Assembly (NCBI GenBank): GCA_018240895.1
Contig: JAFEEX010000043.1
Location: forward strand, 1 to 47,793
Direction of reading: 5' to 3'
From: Pseudomonadota bacterium
Lineage (GTDB): Bacteria; Pseudomonadota; Alphaproteobacteria; Sphingomonadales; Sphingomonadaceae
DNA: 47,793 nt
Part shown: positions 1 to 7,975 of the stretch, piece by piece
Layout: every line of letters starts with the position of its first letter
Position numbering within the stretch: the stretch's first letter is position 1
Notes under the pieces: generated by a model
The model's database searches: none
Seen by the model: only the letters and a program-made list of their open reading frames with translations
Told to the model about the DNA's origin: nothing
Position numbers and translations under genes: made by a program

Positions 1-570
1 GGCGTTGAGCGTGTCGAACACCGTTTCGATCAGGATGAAATCGGCCCCGCCCTCCACCAGCGCGGCGGCCTGTTCGTGATAGACATCGACCAGTTCGTCC
101 CAATCGATTTCGCGGTAGCCGGGATCGTTGACATCGGGGCTGAGCGACAGGGTCTTGTTGGTCGGGCCGATTGCCCCGGCGACGAAGCGGGGGCGGCCAT
201 CGCCGGCCTGAAACTCGTCTGCCACCTTGCGGGCAAGCCGGGCGCTGGCCAGGTTGATTTCGCGAACCAGAGCCTCCGCACCATAGTCAGCCTGGCTGAT
301 GCGGTTGGCGGAGAAGGTGTTGGTTTCGGCGATATCCGCTCCCGCCTGAAAATAGGCGCGGTGAATCGCTTCGGGCACTTCTGGCCTGGTCAACGCCAGA
401 ATGTCGTTGTTGCCCTTCTGGTCCCGGGACAGGCCCAGCGAGCCGGCATAGTCGGCCTCGGTCAGGCCGCGGTTCTGGATTTCGGTGCCAAATGCGCCGT
501 CGGTAATCAGGATGCGGCGGCTTGCTGCATCCAGCAGCGCGGCGCGTGCGGGGCTGGGCGTCAGGGTCAT
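1..570 (-). CDS. Homocysteine S-methyltransferase (MetH N-terminal module), 3' end beyond window
   Basis: Transfers a methyl group to homocysteine in methionine synthesis. The frame is open from the ATG at 570 to the window edge (190 codons). It begins with the barrel signature [10 protein letters not shown] (about residues 24-33), followed by ETNTFSAN and [15 protein letters not shown], which are typical of the homocysteine-binding domain of cobalamin-dependent methionine synthase. The zinc-ligand cysteines lie further downstream, outside the window. Many alphaproteobacteria encode this domain as a separate short protein with the cobalamin part as a second gene; which arrangement applies here cannot be seen. 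Its ATG overlaps the metF stop codon (ATGA), so it is the third gene of the sahR-metF operon and translation is probably coupled. Confidence 0.9.
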   Translation of the reverse strand, partial: MTLTPSPARAALLDAASRRILITDGAFGTEIQNRGLTEADYAGSLGLSRDQKGNNDILALTRPEVPEAIHRAYFQAGADIAETNTFSANRISQADYGAEALVREINLASARLARKVADEFQAGDGRPRFVAGAIGPTNKTLSLSPDVNDPGYREIDWDELVDVYHEQAAALVEGGADFILIETVFDTLNA

Positions 571-1472
571 TGCGGGCGTACTCCCAGCAGGTGGCAGATC
601 GCGTAAGACAGCTCTGCCCGGTTAAGCGTGTAAAAATGGAACTGGCGGACCCCGCCGGCGTAAAGCCGCCGCGACATTTCCGCAGCGACCGTGGCGGCGA
701 CAAGCTGGCGCGCGGCGGGCAGGTCATCCAGCCCCTCAAACAACCGGGCCAGCCAGTCGGGCACCGCGGTTCCGGTCATCCCGCTCATCCGTTGGACGGC
801 GGCGAAATTGCTGACCGGCATGATTCCGGGAACGATCTCGGCCTCAATTCCCGCCGCTGCCGCCGCATCGCGAAAGCGGAAGAAGGTGTCGGGTTCAAAG
901 AAGAACTGGGTGATCGCGCGGTCAGCCCCGGCGTCGATCTTGCGCTTCAGGTTGTCGAGGTCAGCGCTGGCGCTGGCGGCCTCGGGGTGGGTTTCGGGAT
1001 AGGCCCCGACCGAGATTTCGAACGGGGCAATCGCCTTCAGACCCGCGACAAGATCGGCAGCGCTGGCATAGCCATCGGCGCGCGGTTCAAACTTTGCGCC
1101 AAGGGTCGGCGGATCGCCGCGCAGCGCGACAATGTGGCGCACCCCGATCTCCCAATAGGCGCGGGCGACCTCCTCGATCTCGGCCCGGCTGGCCTCTACG
1201 CAGGTCAGGTGCGCGGCGGCGGGGATGGTGGTTTCCTTGACGATCCGTTCAACCGTCGCATGGGTGCGCTCGCGCGTCGATCCGCCCGCGCCATAGGTCA
1301 CCGAAACGAAGCGCGGGCCAAGCGGGGCCAGCGTCCCGATCGCTTCCCACAGGGTTTCCGCCATCTTTTCGGACTTGGGCGGAAAGAATTCGAACGACAC
1401 GCCGATGTCGCCGTCCAACCCGGCAAACAAGGGGGAGGCCGCGGCGCGGCGTTGTTCGCTGAGGGTGTTCAT
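567..1472 (-). CDS. metF: 5,10-methylenetetrahydrofolate reductase
   Basis: Reduces 5,10-methylene-THF to 5-methyl-THF, the methyl donor for the homocysteine methyltransferase encoded next to it. The 301-residue length is normal for bacterial MetF. The FEFFPPK motif places the general-acid glutamate at residue 28, and ALRGDPP places the FAD-contacting aspartate at residue 120; both numbers match E. coli MetF. The [12 protein letters not shown] motif at 57-68 is also typical. The start ATG overlaps the stop of the upstream regulator by four bases, and its own stop overlaps the next start, giving a tightly coupled three-gene operon. Regulation is probably through the palindrome at 2469-2488. 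Confidence 0.96.
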   Translation of the reverse strand: MNTLSEQRRAAASPLFAGLDGDIGVSFEFFPPKSEKMAETLWEAIGTLAPLGPRFVSVTYGAGGSTRERTHATVERIVKETTIPAAAHLTCVEASRAEIEEVARAYWEIGVRHIVALRGDPPTLGAKFEPRADGYASAADLVAGLKAIAPFEISVGAYPETHPEAASASADLDNLKRKIDAGADRAITQFFFEPDTFFRFRDAAAAAGIEAEIVPGIMPVSNFAAVQRMSGMTGTAVPDWLARLFEGLDDLPAARQLVAATVAAEMSRRLYAGGVRQFHFYTLNRAELSYAICHLLGVRPQ

Positions 1473-2458
1473 GCGGTCTGGGTCTTTCGGGGCTGGGGCA
1501 GACCGCGCGCCGGCTCGCGCCGGGCGGTCCAGATCTTGACGGTCAGCGGCTTGCCGGGAAGGGCCACCGGCGGTGCCGGCGCATAACCGGCCTGGCTGAG
1601 CAGGGCGAGCATCTGTTCATCGGAAAAGCCCAGACGGGCATGGGCGTGGGCCGTGCGCAATTCTTCACGGTCATGCGCGGCGAAATCGATGATCGCCACC
1701 GTGCCGCCCGGGCGGGTAACCCGGGCCGCCTCGGCCAGCACGCTTTCGGGTTCCTGCGCATAGTGCAGAACCTGGTGGAACAGCACCGTATCATAGCTTT
1801 CCTGCGCGAAGGGCAGCGCGGCGAAATCGCCCTGAACCAGCTCGACCGTGTCGGCCGGCAGGTTCTGGAGCCGCGCGCGGGCGAGCCGGAGCATTTCCGG
1901 GCTGCGATCGAACGCGGTGATGCGCGACGCCTGCGGGGCGAACAGTTCGGCCATCCGCCCGGTGCCCGTCCCGACATCAAGCAGCGTGCCAAGCGAGGCC
2001 TGGCCAAGCGCCCGGGCCAGGGCCGCTTCAACCGGGCCATCCGCGCTGTGGAGGCCGCGCAGTACGTCCCATTCGGCGGCGTGGCGGGCGAAGTAGGTTT
2101 CTGCGCTGGTCTGGCGCGCCGCGCGGATCGCGGCGAGGTGACGGCGATCTTCCGCGCAGCGCGCCGCGAACCCGGCATCGTCATGTTCGGCCACCGCCAG
2201 CAGCCGCGCGGCGGCTGCGCCCAGCGGCGGTGCGCGATGTTCACCAATGGCGCTGCGCAGGAATACCCAGCTTCCTTCCTTGCGCCGTTCGGCCAGATCG
2301 GCATCGCACAGGATCCGGATGTGGCGCGATACCCGCGGCTGGCTTTGCCCCAGCACCTGGGCAAGCTCGCCCACCGCCAGTTCCATGGTGGAAAGCAGGC
2401 GCATGATCCGCAGCCGGGTGGGGTCCGCCAGCGCGCGCAGGGTGGGGTCAATCCGCAT
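1469..2458 (-). CDS. sahR: ArsR-family regulator fused to SAM-dependent methyltransferase (SahR type)
   Basis: The N-terminal winged-helix ArsR domain (about 1-75, LADPTRLRIMRLL then the recognition region QSQPRVSRHIRIL) is followed by a class I methyltransferase fold with motif I LLDVGTGTGRMAEL at 159-172. This fusion is the architecture of SahR, described as an S-adenosylhomocysteine-responsive repressor of methionine-cycle genes in Proteobacteria. The position directly before metF and a methionine synthase module fits. The chosen start (MRIDP, 329 aa) leaves the palindromic operator in the untranslated leader; an in-frame ATG at 2470 would place the start codon inside the operator. Neither start has a strong Shine-Dalgarno. 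Whether the methyltransferase half is catalytic or only a ligand sensor cannot be seen. Confidence 0.87.
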   Translation of the reverse strand: MRIDPTLRALADPTRLRIMRLLSTMELAVGELAQVLGQSQPRVSRHIRILCDADLAERRKEGSWVFLRSAIGEHRAPPLGAAAARLLAVAEHDDAGFAARCAEDRRHLAAIRAARQTSAETYFARHAAEWDVLRGLHSADGPVEAALARALGQASLGTLLDVGTGTGRMAELFAPQASRITAFDRSPEMLRLARARLQNLPADTVELVQGDFAALPFAQESYDTVLFHQVLHYAQEPESVLAEAARVTRPGGTVAIIDFAAHDREELRTAHAHARLGFSDEQMLALLSQAGYAPAPPVALPGKPLTVKIWTARREPARGLPQPRKTQTA

Positions 2459-2468
2459 CGTCAGGCAC

Positions 2469-2488
2469 ATATAAAGAAATCTTTATAT
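2469..2488. promoter_or_regulatory. Palindromic operator of the sahR-metF operon
   Basis: A perfect 9-bp inverted repeat, ATATAAAGA and TCTTTATAT, separated by AA, sits immediately upstream of the regulator start. It is an AT island in GC-rich DNA. Size, symmetry and AAAGA/TCTTT core resemble ArsR-family operators, and from memory the alphaproteobacterial SahR motif. The likely binder is the protein encoded just downstream, giving autorepression. Confidence 0.8.
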
Positions 2489-2626
2489 GTTTACAACTCC
2501 CGATGGGCGGAACCATCGGCGACCGCGCCGGGTTATGGTGTTGGCAGTGGCGGGCGGCTTGGCTAGTAACCGTACTGCTCCGGATGACAATCGCTGAAAA
2601 TAGGCCCCTGATCGAAAGCCCGACTG

Positions 2627-2893
2627 ATGAAAAGATACGCGCAGCTTGCCTTCACCTTTGCCGCCGCCCTGGCGCTTTCCGCCTGCGGCAGCAGCGAAAG
2701 CGCGAAGGAAGAGGCGCAGCCGGACAATGTTGAAATGCCGGCGGAAGAAGCCATGGGCGATGTTGCAGCGACCCCGGTGGCGGACCCGTCCGCGAATGCG
2801 GTTGATGCCGCGCCTGCCACCGATGCCGCCCCCGCCGTCGAACCGGCACCTGCGCCAACGGCCAAGCCCCAGGCCGCCAAGCCAAAGCCCTGA
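2627..2893 (+). CDS. Small Ala/Pro-rich lipoprotein, function unknown
   Basis: The 88-residue product begins with a basic MKR and a hydrophobic stretch ending in the lipobox LSAC, with the lipidated cysteine at position 20. The mature part has an acidic segment (EEAQPDNVEMPAEEAMGD), then a low-complexity Ala/Pro/Val tail that turns basic at the end (KPQAAKPKP). No enzymatic domain is visible; such tails often serve as periplasmic linkers. It lies five bases before a second small lipoprotein of similar composition, so the two are probably co-transcribed. The start codon is clear but its ribosome binding site is weak. Not recognised as a named family. Confidence 0.7.
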   Translation: MKRYAQLAFTFAAALALSACGSSESAKEEAQPDNVEMPAEEAMGDVAATPVADPSANAVDAAPATDAAPAVEPAPAPTAKPQAAKPKP

Positions 2894-2898
2894 TCGCC

Positions 2899-3135
2899 AT
2901 GCGCGCGGTGCAATTATTGCTGCCCTTGTGCCTGCTGGGCCTTGGGGCGTGTCAAAAGGCTGATACCGCGCCGGGGCCCGGCGGGGTAACGGTGGGAGAG
3001 GCGCGCGCGCTCGATGATGCGGCGCAGATGATCGAGGATCAGCGACCGTCGCCCAACGCTGTGCCCGCGCCGCCCCCATCCGCCACGGCCAGTCCTGCAC
3101 CACCGGCCACCGGCTCCGCCAAACCCGCCGGTTGA
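2899..3135 (+). CDS. Small Pro/Ala-rich lipoprotein, function unknown
   Basis: The 78-residue product has a signal sequence ending in the lipobox LGAC (Cys18), a short helical acidic segment (GEARALDDAAQMIEDQRP) and a Pro/Ser/Ala-rich tail. It follows the preceding lipoprotein by five bases and probably belongs to the same transcript. The GEARALDDAAQMI segment resembles a short conserved segment in small sphingomonad proteins, but no function is known to me. It ends 68 bases before the acyl-CoA cluster. Confidence 0.65.
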   Translation: MRAVQLLLPLCLLGLGACQKADTAPGPGGVTVGEARALDDAAQMIEDQRPSPNAVPAPPPSATASPAPPATGSAKPAG

Positions 3136-3203
3136 TTTTCGCGAGCGCCCTCGTAATAGCCACTTTAAGCGCGCGGTTAAACGAAGGGATTCGCACGGTG
3201 GGA

Positions 3204-4112
3204 ATGCTTGAGGGCAAGGTTGTTGCCATAACCGGCGCAGGACGCGGGGTGGGGCGAGAGATCGCGCTGCTCTGCGCCGGCCACGGCGCGGCGGTGGTGG
3301 TCAACGATCCGGGAGTTGGCGGCGGCGGCGAAGGCGGCGATGCCGGACCCGCGCAGGAAACGGTGAACGACATCGTCGCGGCGGGCGGAAAGGCCCACGC
3401 CAACCTCGCCTCGGTGGCCGACCCCGTCGGCGCGGCAAGCATCATTGAGGATGCCGTGCAGCGCTTTGGCCGGATCGACGCAGTGGTCAACAACGCCGGA
3501 ATCTTGCGCGACACGATCTGGCACAAGATGAGCCATGAAGACTGGCGCGCGGTGATCGACGTGCACCTCAACGGTGCATTCAACGTCAGCAAGGCGGCGA
3601 CGCCCTATTTCCGTGAGCAGCAATCGGGCAGCTTCATCCATTTCACCAGCACCAGCGGGCTGATCGGCAACATCGGCCAGGCGAATTATTCGGCGGCTAA
3701 GCTGGCGATCGTTGGCCTGTCGCAGTCGATTGCGCTCGACATGGCCCGCGCCGGGGTGCGCTCCAATTGTATCGCGCCTTTCGCGTGGAGCCGGATGACC
3801 GCCTCGATCCCCGCCGAAACACCCGAGCAGAAGGAACGCGTCGAACGGCTGAAGACAATGAGCGCGGACAAGATTGCGCCTTTGGTGGTCTATCTCGCCT
3901 CGGATGCCAGCAAGGACGTGACCAACCAGATCTTCGCGGTGCGCAAGAACGAAATCGTGCTGTTTGGCAAGCCGCGTCCGGTGCGCTCGATGACCAAGCT
4001 GGAAGGCTGGACGCCCGAGGCGATTGCCGACGAGCTGATCCCCAGCTTCCGCCCGAGCATGGCCCGCGCCGATGAGGTTTCGGCCCACGTCTTCCCTTAC
4101 GATCCGATCTGA
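3204..4112 (+). CDS. Short-chain dehydrogenase, (3R)-hydroxyacyl-CoA dehydrogenase-like
   Basis: Oxidises a hydroxyl to a ketone with NAD(P); the context suggests a hydroxyacyl-CoA substrate. The Rossmann motif TGAGRGVGR is at 10-18, NNAG at 96-99, the catalytic Ser near 149-151, and YSAAK places Tyr162 and Lys166. An insertion after beta-2 (NDPGVGGGGEGGDAGPA, 34-50) and the extended C-terminus are typical of the dehydrogenase domain of peroxisomal multifunctional enzyme type 2 (HSD17B4). The start at 3204 (MLEGKVV) gives the normal SDR N-terminus and 302 residues; an in-frame codon at 3132 would add a non-conserved leader overlapping the lipoprotein gene. It is the first gene of the acyl-CoA cluster, 10 bases before the dehydrogenase. 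Confidence 0.88.
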   Translation: MLEGKVVAITGAGRGVGREIALLCAGHGAAVVVNDPGVGGGGEGGDAGPAQETVNDIVAAGGKAHANLASVADPVGAASIIEDAVQRFGRIDAVVNNAGILRDTIWHKMSHEDWRAVIDVHLNGAFNVSKAATPYFREQQSGSFIHFTSTSGLIGNIGQANYSAAKLAIVGLSQSIALDMARAGVRSNCIAPFAWSRMTASIPAETPEQKERVERLKTMSADKIAPLVVYLASDASKDVTNQIFAVRKNEIVLFGKPRPVRSMTKLEGWTPEAIADELIPSFRPSMARADEVSAHVFPYDPI

Positions 4113-4122
4113 GGAACGCTGC

Positions 4123-5298
4123 ATGAGCACCGTCAATCCCGGCATGGACGCCGACGTTTTCGACCAGTTCATCGAGCAGCTTCAGCGCTATGTGCGCGAG
4201 CGGCTGGTTCCGGCCGAGAAGGAAATCGTCGAGACCGACCAGATCCCTCAGGCGATCCTCGACGAGATGCGCGACATGGGCCTGTTCGGCCTGACCATGC
4301 CCGAGGAATACGGCGGCGCGGGGATGAACATCCAGCAATATACCCGCACCATCCGCGAACTGAGCTATGCCATGCCCTGCTACCGATCGATCACTTCGAT
4401 CAACATCGGCATGGTCTGTTCCGCGCTGAAGAACGGCGGGACCGAGGCGCAGAAGGCCGAATGGCTGCCGCGCCTTGCCGGGGGCGAAGTCGCCAGCTTT
4501 GGCCTGACCGAACCCGGCTCGGGATCGGATTCGGCGGCGATGCAGACCATGGCGGTGCGATCGGGCAATGGCTGGGTGCTCAACGGCACCAAACGCTACA
4601 TCACCAATGCACCGATGGCCGGGGTCGCGCTGATCATGGCGCGCACGCACAAGGAGGCGCTGCCCAAGAATGCCCACGTTTCGGCCTTCCTGATGCCGAT
4701 GGACACGCCCGGCGTTTCGGTTGGCAAAAGCGACAAGAAGATGGGCCAGGCCGGCAGCCACATCGCCGATATCATCATGGAGGACGTTCGCTTGCCTGCC
4801 GATGCCCTGCTCGGGCTTGAGGAGGGCAAGGGCTTTATCACGGCGATGCAGAGCCTGGATAACGGGCGGCTCTCGGTCGGTTCGGCGGCGGCGGGATATG
4901 CCCGGCGCGCGCTGGACAGCGCGCTGCGCTATGCCAACGAACGCAAGGCCTTTGGCGAACCAATCGCCAATTTCCAGCTGATCCAGCAGATGCTGGCGGA
5001 CAGCGAGATCGAGATCTACGCCGCCGAATGCATGCTGGAAGACGCCGCCCGCCGCGCCGATGCAGGGGAAAAGGTGCTGCGCCAGGCCGCCGCGGCCAAG
5101 GTCTTCGCCACGGAGATGTGCGGCCGCGTGGTTGACCGGGTTGTGCAGATCTATGGCGGGGCGGGCTACTTGGCCGAATACGACGCCGAACGCTTCTTCC
5201 GCGATGCCCGGATATACCGGATCTACGAAGGCACTACCCAGATCCTCCAGCTTCAAATCGCCAAGCATATGCTCCGCGAATGGGCAGCCAACCAATGA
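4123..5298 (+). CDS. Acyl-CoA dehydrogenase
   Basis: FAD-dependent alpha,beta-dehydrogenation of an acyl-CoA. At 391 residues it is a standard-length member of the family. Visible marks are the flavin/substrate motif FGLTEPGSGSDSAAM (about 126-140), NGTKRYITNA, the helix around ERKAFGEPIANFQLIQ, YGGAGYLAEY, and RIYEGTTQI with the usual catalytic-base glutamate at 369. The start at 4123 follows a GAGGAACGCTGC leader. An in-frame upstream codon at 4072 would run back into the SDR gene and is not favoured. Chain-length preference cannot be read from the sequence; the neighbouring genes suggest branched or dicarboxylic acyl-CoA esters. Confidence 0.92.
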   Translation: MSTVNPGMDADVFDQFIEQLQRYVRERLVPAEKEIVETDQIPQAILDEMRDMGLFGLTMPEEYGGAGMNIQQYTRTIRELSYAMPCYRSITSINIGMVCSALKNGGTEAQKAEWLPRLAGGEVASFGLTEPGSGSDSAAMQTMAVRSGNGWVLNGTKRYITNAPMAGVALIMARTHKEALPKNAHVSAFLMPMDTPGVSVGKSDKKMGQAGSHIADIIMEDVRLPADALLGLEEGKGFITAMQSLDNGRLSVGSAAAGYARRALDSALRYANERKAFGEPIANFQLIQQMLADSEIEIYAAECMLEDAARRADAGEKVLRQAAAAKVFATEMCGRVVDRVVQIYGGAGYLAEYDAERFFRDARIYRIYEGTTQILQLQIAKHMLREWAANQ

Positions 5299-5300
5299 TC

Positions 5301-5433
5301 CTCCCCTTCAGGGGAGGGGGACCGGCCGCAGGCTGGTGGAGGGGCACAGGCCGGTGGTCCTGCCCCTTCGATGACGCGATCAGCCGCGCCTGCCCCTCCA
5401 CCATGCTTCGCATGGTCCCCCTCCCCGCGCCGG
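5301..5433. repeat. Sphingomonad-type intergenic palindromic element
   Basis: A dense set of inverted repeats fills the gap between two cluster genes. It includes CTCCCC-TTCA-GGGGAG at 5301-5316, a larger pairing of a GGTGGAGGGGC segment near 5335-5345 with GCCCCTCCACC near 5391-5402, and a terminal hairpin with a TTCG loop around CCATGCTTCGCATGG. The unit looks like the REP-like element often found between sphingomonad genes. It may stabilise or attenuate the polycistronic message. Confidence 0.65.
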
Positions 5434-5443
5434 GGAGGAACTG

Positions 5444-6649
5444 ATGTACGACATTCTGACCGGGCTTTCGGTGGTCGAGGTGTCGTCCTTCGTCGCTTCA
5501 CCCACCGCCGGGCTCTACATGGCGCAGTTCGGCGCCGACGTGATCCGGGTCGACCAGATCGGCGGCGGGCAGGACTTCAAACGCTGGCCGGTGACGCGCG
5601 ACAACGATTCGCTGAGCTGGGAAAACCTCAATCGTGCCAAGCGCAGCCTTGCTCTTGACCTGACCCGGCCCGAGGGACGCGAGCTGCTGGTTGAGCTGTG
5701 CCGCAAGGTCGGCAGCCTGATCACCAACCTGCCCGCCAAAGGCTTCCTGGCTCATGACCGGATCGCCGAGGGGCGCGCTGACATGGTGACGGTGCGGGTG
5801 ATGGGCTGGCCCGATGGTTCGGTCGCGCTCGATTACACCGCCAACGCCGCGGTCGGTTACACCGCGCTGACCGGCCCGGTGGAAGACCCGCGCCCGGTCA
5901 ATCATGTGTTGCCCGCGTGGGATTTGCTGACCGGTGCCTATGCCGCCTTTGCCCTGCTGGCGGCGGTGCGGCGGCGCGAGCAGACCGGGCTGGGCGGTGA
6001 GGTGCGCCTGCCGCTCACTGACATCGCGATGGGTTCCGCCGCCAACATGGGCCGCATTGCCGAAGTGCTTTATACCGGCAAGGATCGCGAGCGGCTGGGC
6101 AATGCGGTGTTCGGCACGATTGGCCGCGATTTCGTCACGCGTGACGGGGTGCGGCTGATGGTGGTCGCGATCAACGAGCGTCAGTGGCAGGGGCTGATCA
6201 AGGCCTTGAACATCGCCCCCGCCATGACCGCGATCGAGGCGGAGCGGGGTGTCAGCTTCGCCGATGATGATGGAATGCGTTTCACGCACCGCGATGCGAT
6301 TTTCGCGGTGATCGAACGGGAAGTGGCGCGATACGATCACGCCGATCTGGTAGCGCTGCTTGATGCCAACGCGGTTGTCCACGGCCCTTACCGGACCATG
6401 GTGGAGGCGGTTGATGACCCGCGCCTCGTCACCGCCAACCCGATGTTCACTGCCACTGCCGACAACCCCAGCGGCTTTGCCTATCCCGCTGCTGGCGCCT
6501 TTGCCACGCTGCCGGCCATGGAGCGCAAAGCCCCCGCCCCCGCCCCGCGCAACGGGCAGCATAGCGAGGCGGTGCTGGCCGATGTGCTGGGGCTGTCCCC
6601 GGGGCAGATCGGCCATCTGATCGATCAAGGCCTGGTGGGGAGCGGATAA
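5444..6649 (+). CDS. mct: Class III CoA transferase, mesaconyl-CoA C1-C4 CoA transferase (Mct)-like
   Basis: Family III (CaiB/BaiF/Frc) CoA transferase of 401 residues. In Mct the CoA moiety moves within mesaconyl-CoA from C1 to C4. Features recalled from the Chloroflexus enzyme are present in order: VASPTAG, GGGQDFKRWPVT (about 40-51), NLPAKGF, VNHVLPAWDLLTG with the candidate catalytic Asp160, and FGTIGRDFVTRDG. The family is functionally diverse, so formyl-CoA, succinyl-CoA or other intermolecular transfer is possible. The argument for Mct is the company: a methylsuccinyl-CoA dehydrogenase-type and a mesaconyl-C4-CoA hydratase-type protein lie downstream in the same direction. A GAGGAACTG stretch precedes the start. 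Confidence 0.75.
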   Translation: MYDILTGLSVVEVSSFVASPTAGLYMAQFGADVIRVDQIGGGQDFKRWPVTRDNDSLSWENLNRAKRSLALDLTRPEGRELLVELCRKVGSLITNLPAKGFLAHDRIAEGRADMVTVRVMGWPDGSVALDYTANAAVGYTALTGPVEDPRPVNHVLPAWDLLTGAYAAFALLAAVRRREQTGLGGEVRLPLTDIAMGSAANMGRIAEVLYTGKDRERLGNAVFGTIGRDFVTRDGVRLMVVAINERQWQGLIKALNIAPAMTAIEAERGVSFADDDGMRFTHRDAIFAVIEREVARYDHADLVALLDANAVVHGPYRTMVEAVDDPRLVTANPMFTATADNPSGFAYPAAGAFATLPAMERKAPAPAPRNGQHSEAVLADVLGLSPGQIGHLIDQGLVGSG

Positions 6650-6661
6650 CCACAACAACAC

Positions 6662-6728
6662 CCGTTCGTGTCGAGCGCAGTCGAGACACGGGCGCGCAAC
6701 GTGTCTCGACTGCGCTCGACACGAACGG
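6662..6728. repeat. 29-bp perfect inverted repeat (REP-like hairpin)
   Basis: Arms 6662-6690 and 6700-6728 are exact reverse complements around a 9-base loop. The arm contains GTTCGTGTCGAGCGCAGTCG. Similar hairpins are dispersed in sphingomonad genomes. It lies between the stop of the CoA transferase gene and the thiolase start at 6746, so a transcript crossing this gap would carry a very stable hairpin. There is no T-tract for a classical terminator. Confidence 0.85.
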
Positions 6729-6745
6729 ACTCAAGGGATCAATTC

Positions 6746-7975
6746 ATGACCAAACTTCGCCCAAGTGAATTGAGGAGGGCCGCCATTGTCGCCCCGATCC
6801 GCACCGCCGTTGGCAAGTTCGGCGGCAGCCTGGCGCCGCTCACCGCCGGGGAACTGGGCGCTACGATCCTGAAGGCACTGATCGAGCGCACCGCGATCGA
6901 TCCATCCCGCGTCGATGATGTGGTGTTCAGCCAGGGCTATGGCAATGGTGAGGCGCCGTGCATCGGCCACTGGTCATGGCTCGCCGCGGGCTTGCCCGAA
7001 CAGGTGCCGGGTTATCAGCTTGACCGGCGCTGCGGCTCCGGCCTGCAGGCGGTGGTCAACGCGGCGATGATGGTCCAGACCGGGATGAGCGACGTGGTCG
7101 TTGCGGGCGGGTGCGAATCGATGTCCAACGTCGAGCATTACTCGACCGAGATTCGCAAGGGCGTGCGCGCCGGGAACCTCACCCTGCATGATCGGCTGAC
7201 CCGGGGCCGGGTGATGAGCCAGCCGATCGAACGCTATGGCGTGATTTCGGGCATGATCGAGACGGCGGAAAACCTGGCGAAGGACTGGAACATCAGCCGC
7301 GAGGCGTGTGACGCCTATGCCGTGCGCAGCCATCAGCGCGCCGCCGCCGCCTGGGCCGGGGGCAAGTTCGATGACGAACTGGTCCCGGTGTCGATCCCGC
7401 AGAAGAAGGGCGATCCGGTGGTGTTCGATCACGACGAGGGCTACCGCGCCGATGCGACGATGGAATCGCTGGGCAAACTGCGCCCGCTTGAGGGCGGCGT
7501 CGTGACGGCGGGCAACGCCAGCCAGCAGAACGATGCCGCCGCCGCCTGTCTGGTCGTGGCAGAGGACAAGCTGGAAGAACTGGGGCTAGAACCGATCGCC
7601 TGGTTCCATTCGTGGGCGGCGGCGGGGTGCGACCCCAGCCGCATGGGCTTCGGCCCGGTCCCGGCGACCGAACGGCTGTTCGCCCGCAACGGCCTGTCGT
7701 GGAGCGACATTGGCCTGATCGAACTTAACGAGGCTTTCGCCCCGCAGGTTCTGGCCTGCCTCAAGGGCTGGGGCTGGGCGGACGATGACAGCCGGCTTGA
7801 TATGCTCAACGTCAACGGTTCGGGCATCTCGCTGGGCCATCCGATCGGGGCCACCGGCGGGCGCATTCTGGCCAACCTGACGCGCGAGATGCAGCGCCGC
7901 GACGTGAAGTACGGGCTTGAGACGATGTGTATCGGCGGCGGCCAGGGCATCGCCGCGGTGTTTGAACGTGCCTGA
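6746..7975 (+). CDS. Thiolase family protein (acetyl-CoA C-acetyltransferase-like)
   Basis: Claisen condensation or thiolytic cleavage of 3-oxoacyl-CoA. The 409-residue length is normal. The acyl-accepting nucleophile is Cys96 ([11 protein letters not shown]), and the second half carries [16 protein letters not shown] with His365, and CIGGGQG with Cys395, so all catalytic residues are present. The ATG at 6746 is chosen because an earlier in-frame codon (6668) lies inside the inverted repeat. Its 3' end overlaps the GTG start of the next dehydrogenase by eight bases. Biosynthetic and degradative roles cannot be separated from sequence; beside an SDR and two dehydrogenases, beta-oxidation is the simplest reading. 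Confidence 0.92.
   Translation: MTKLRPSELRRAAIVAPIRTAVGKFGGSLAPLTAGELGATILKALIERTAIDPSRVDDVVFSQGYGNGEAPCIGHWSWLAAGLPEQVPGYQLDRRCGSGLQAVVNAAMMVQTGMSDVVVAGGCESMSNVEHYSTEIRKGVRAGNLTLHDRLTRGRVMSQPIERYGVISGMIETAENLAKDWNISREACDAYAVRSHQRAAAAWAGGKFDDELVPVSIPQKKGDPVVFDHDEGYRADATMESLGKLRPLEGGVVTAGNASQQNDAAAACLVVAEDKLEELGLEPIAWFHSWAAAGCDPSRMGFGPVPATERLFARNGLSWSDIGLIELNEAFAPQVLACLKGWGWADDDSRLDMLNVNGSGISLGHPIGATGGRILANLTREMQRRDVKYGLETMCIGGGQGIAAVFERA

Noticed and set aside
1469-1472. Four-base ATGA overlaps (also at 567-570, 11453-11456, 12616-12619, 30499-30502, 47499-47502) as frameshifts
   Set aside because: Each side is a full-length protein with intact ends; these are normal coupled starts in operons.
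2459-2626. SAM riboswitch upstream of the methionine operon
   Set aside because: The leader is too short and shows only the protein-type palindrome; no aptamer-like set of stems is visible.
2503-2733. 76-codon frame before the first lipoprotein gene
   Set aside because: No ribosome binding site or family features, and it overlaps the better-supported lipoprotein frame.
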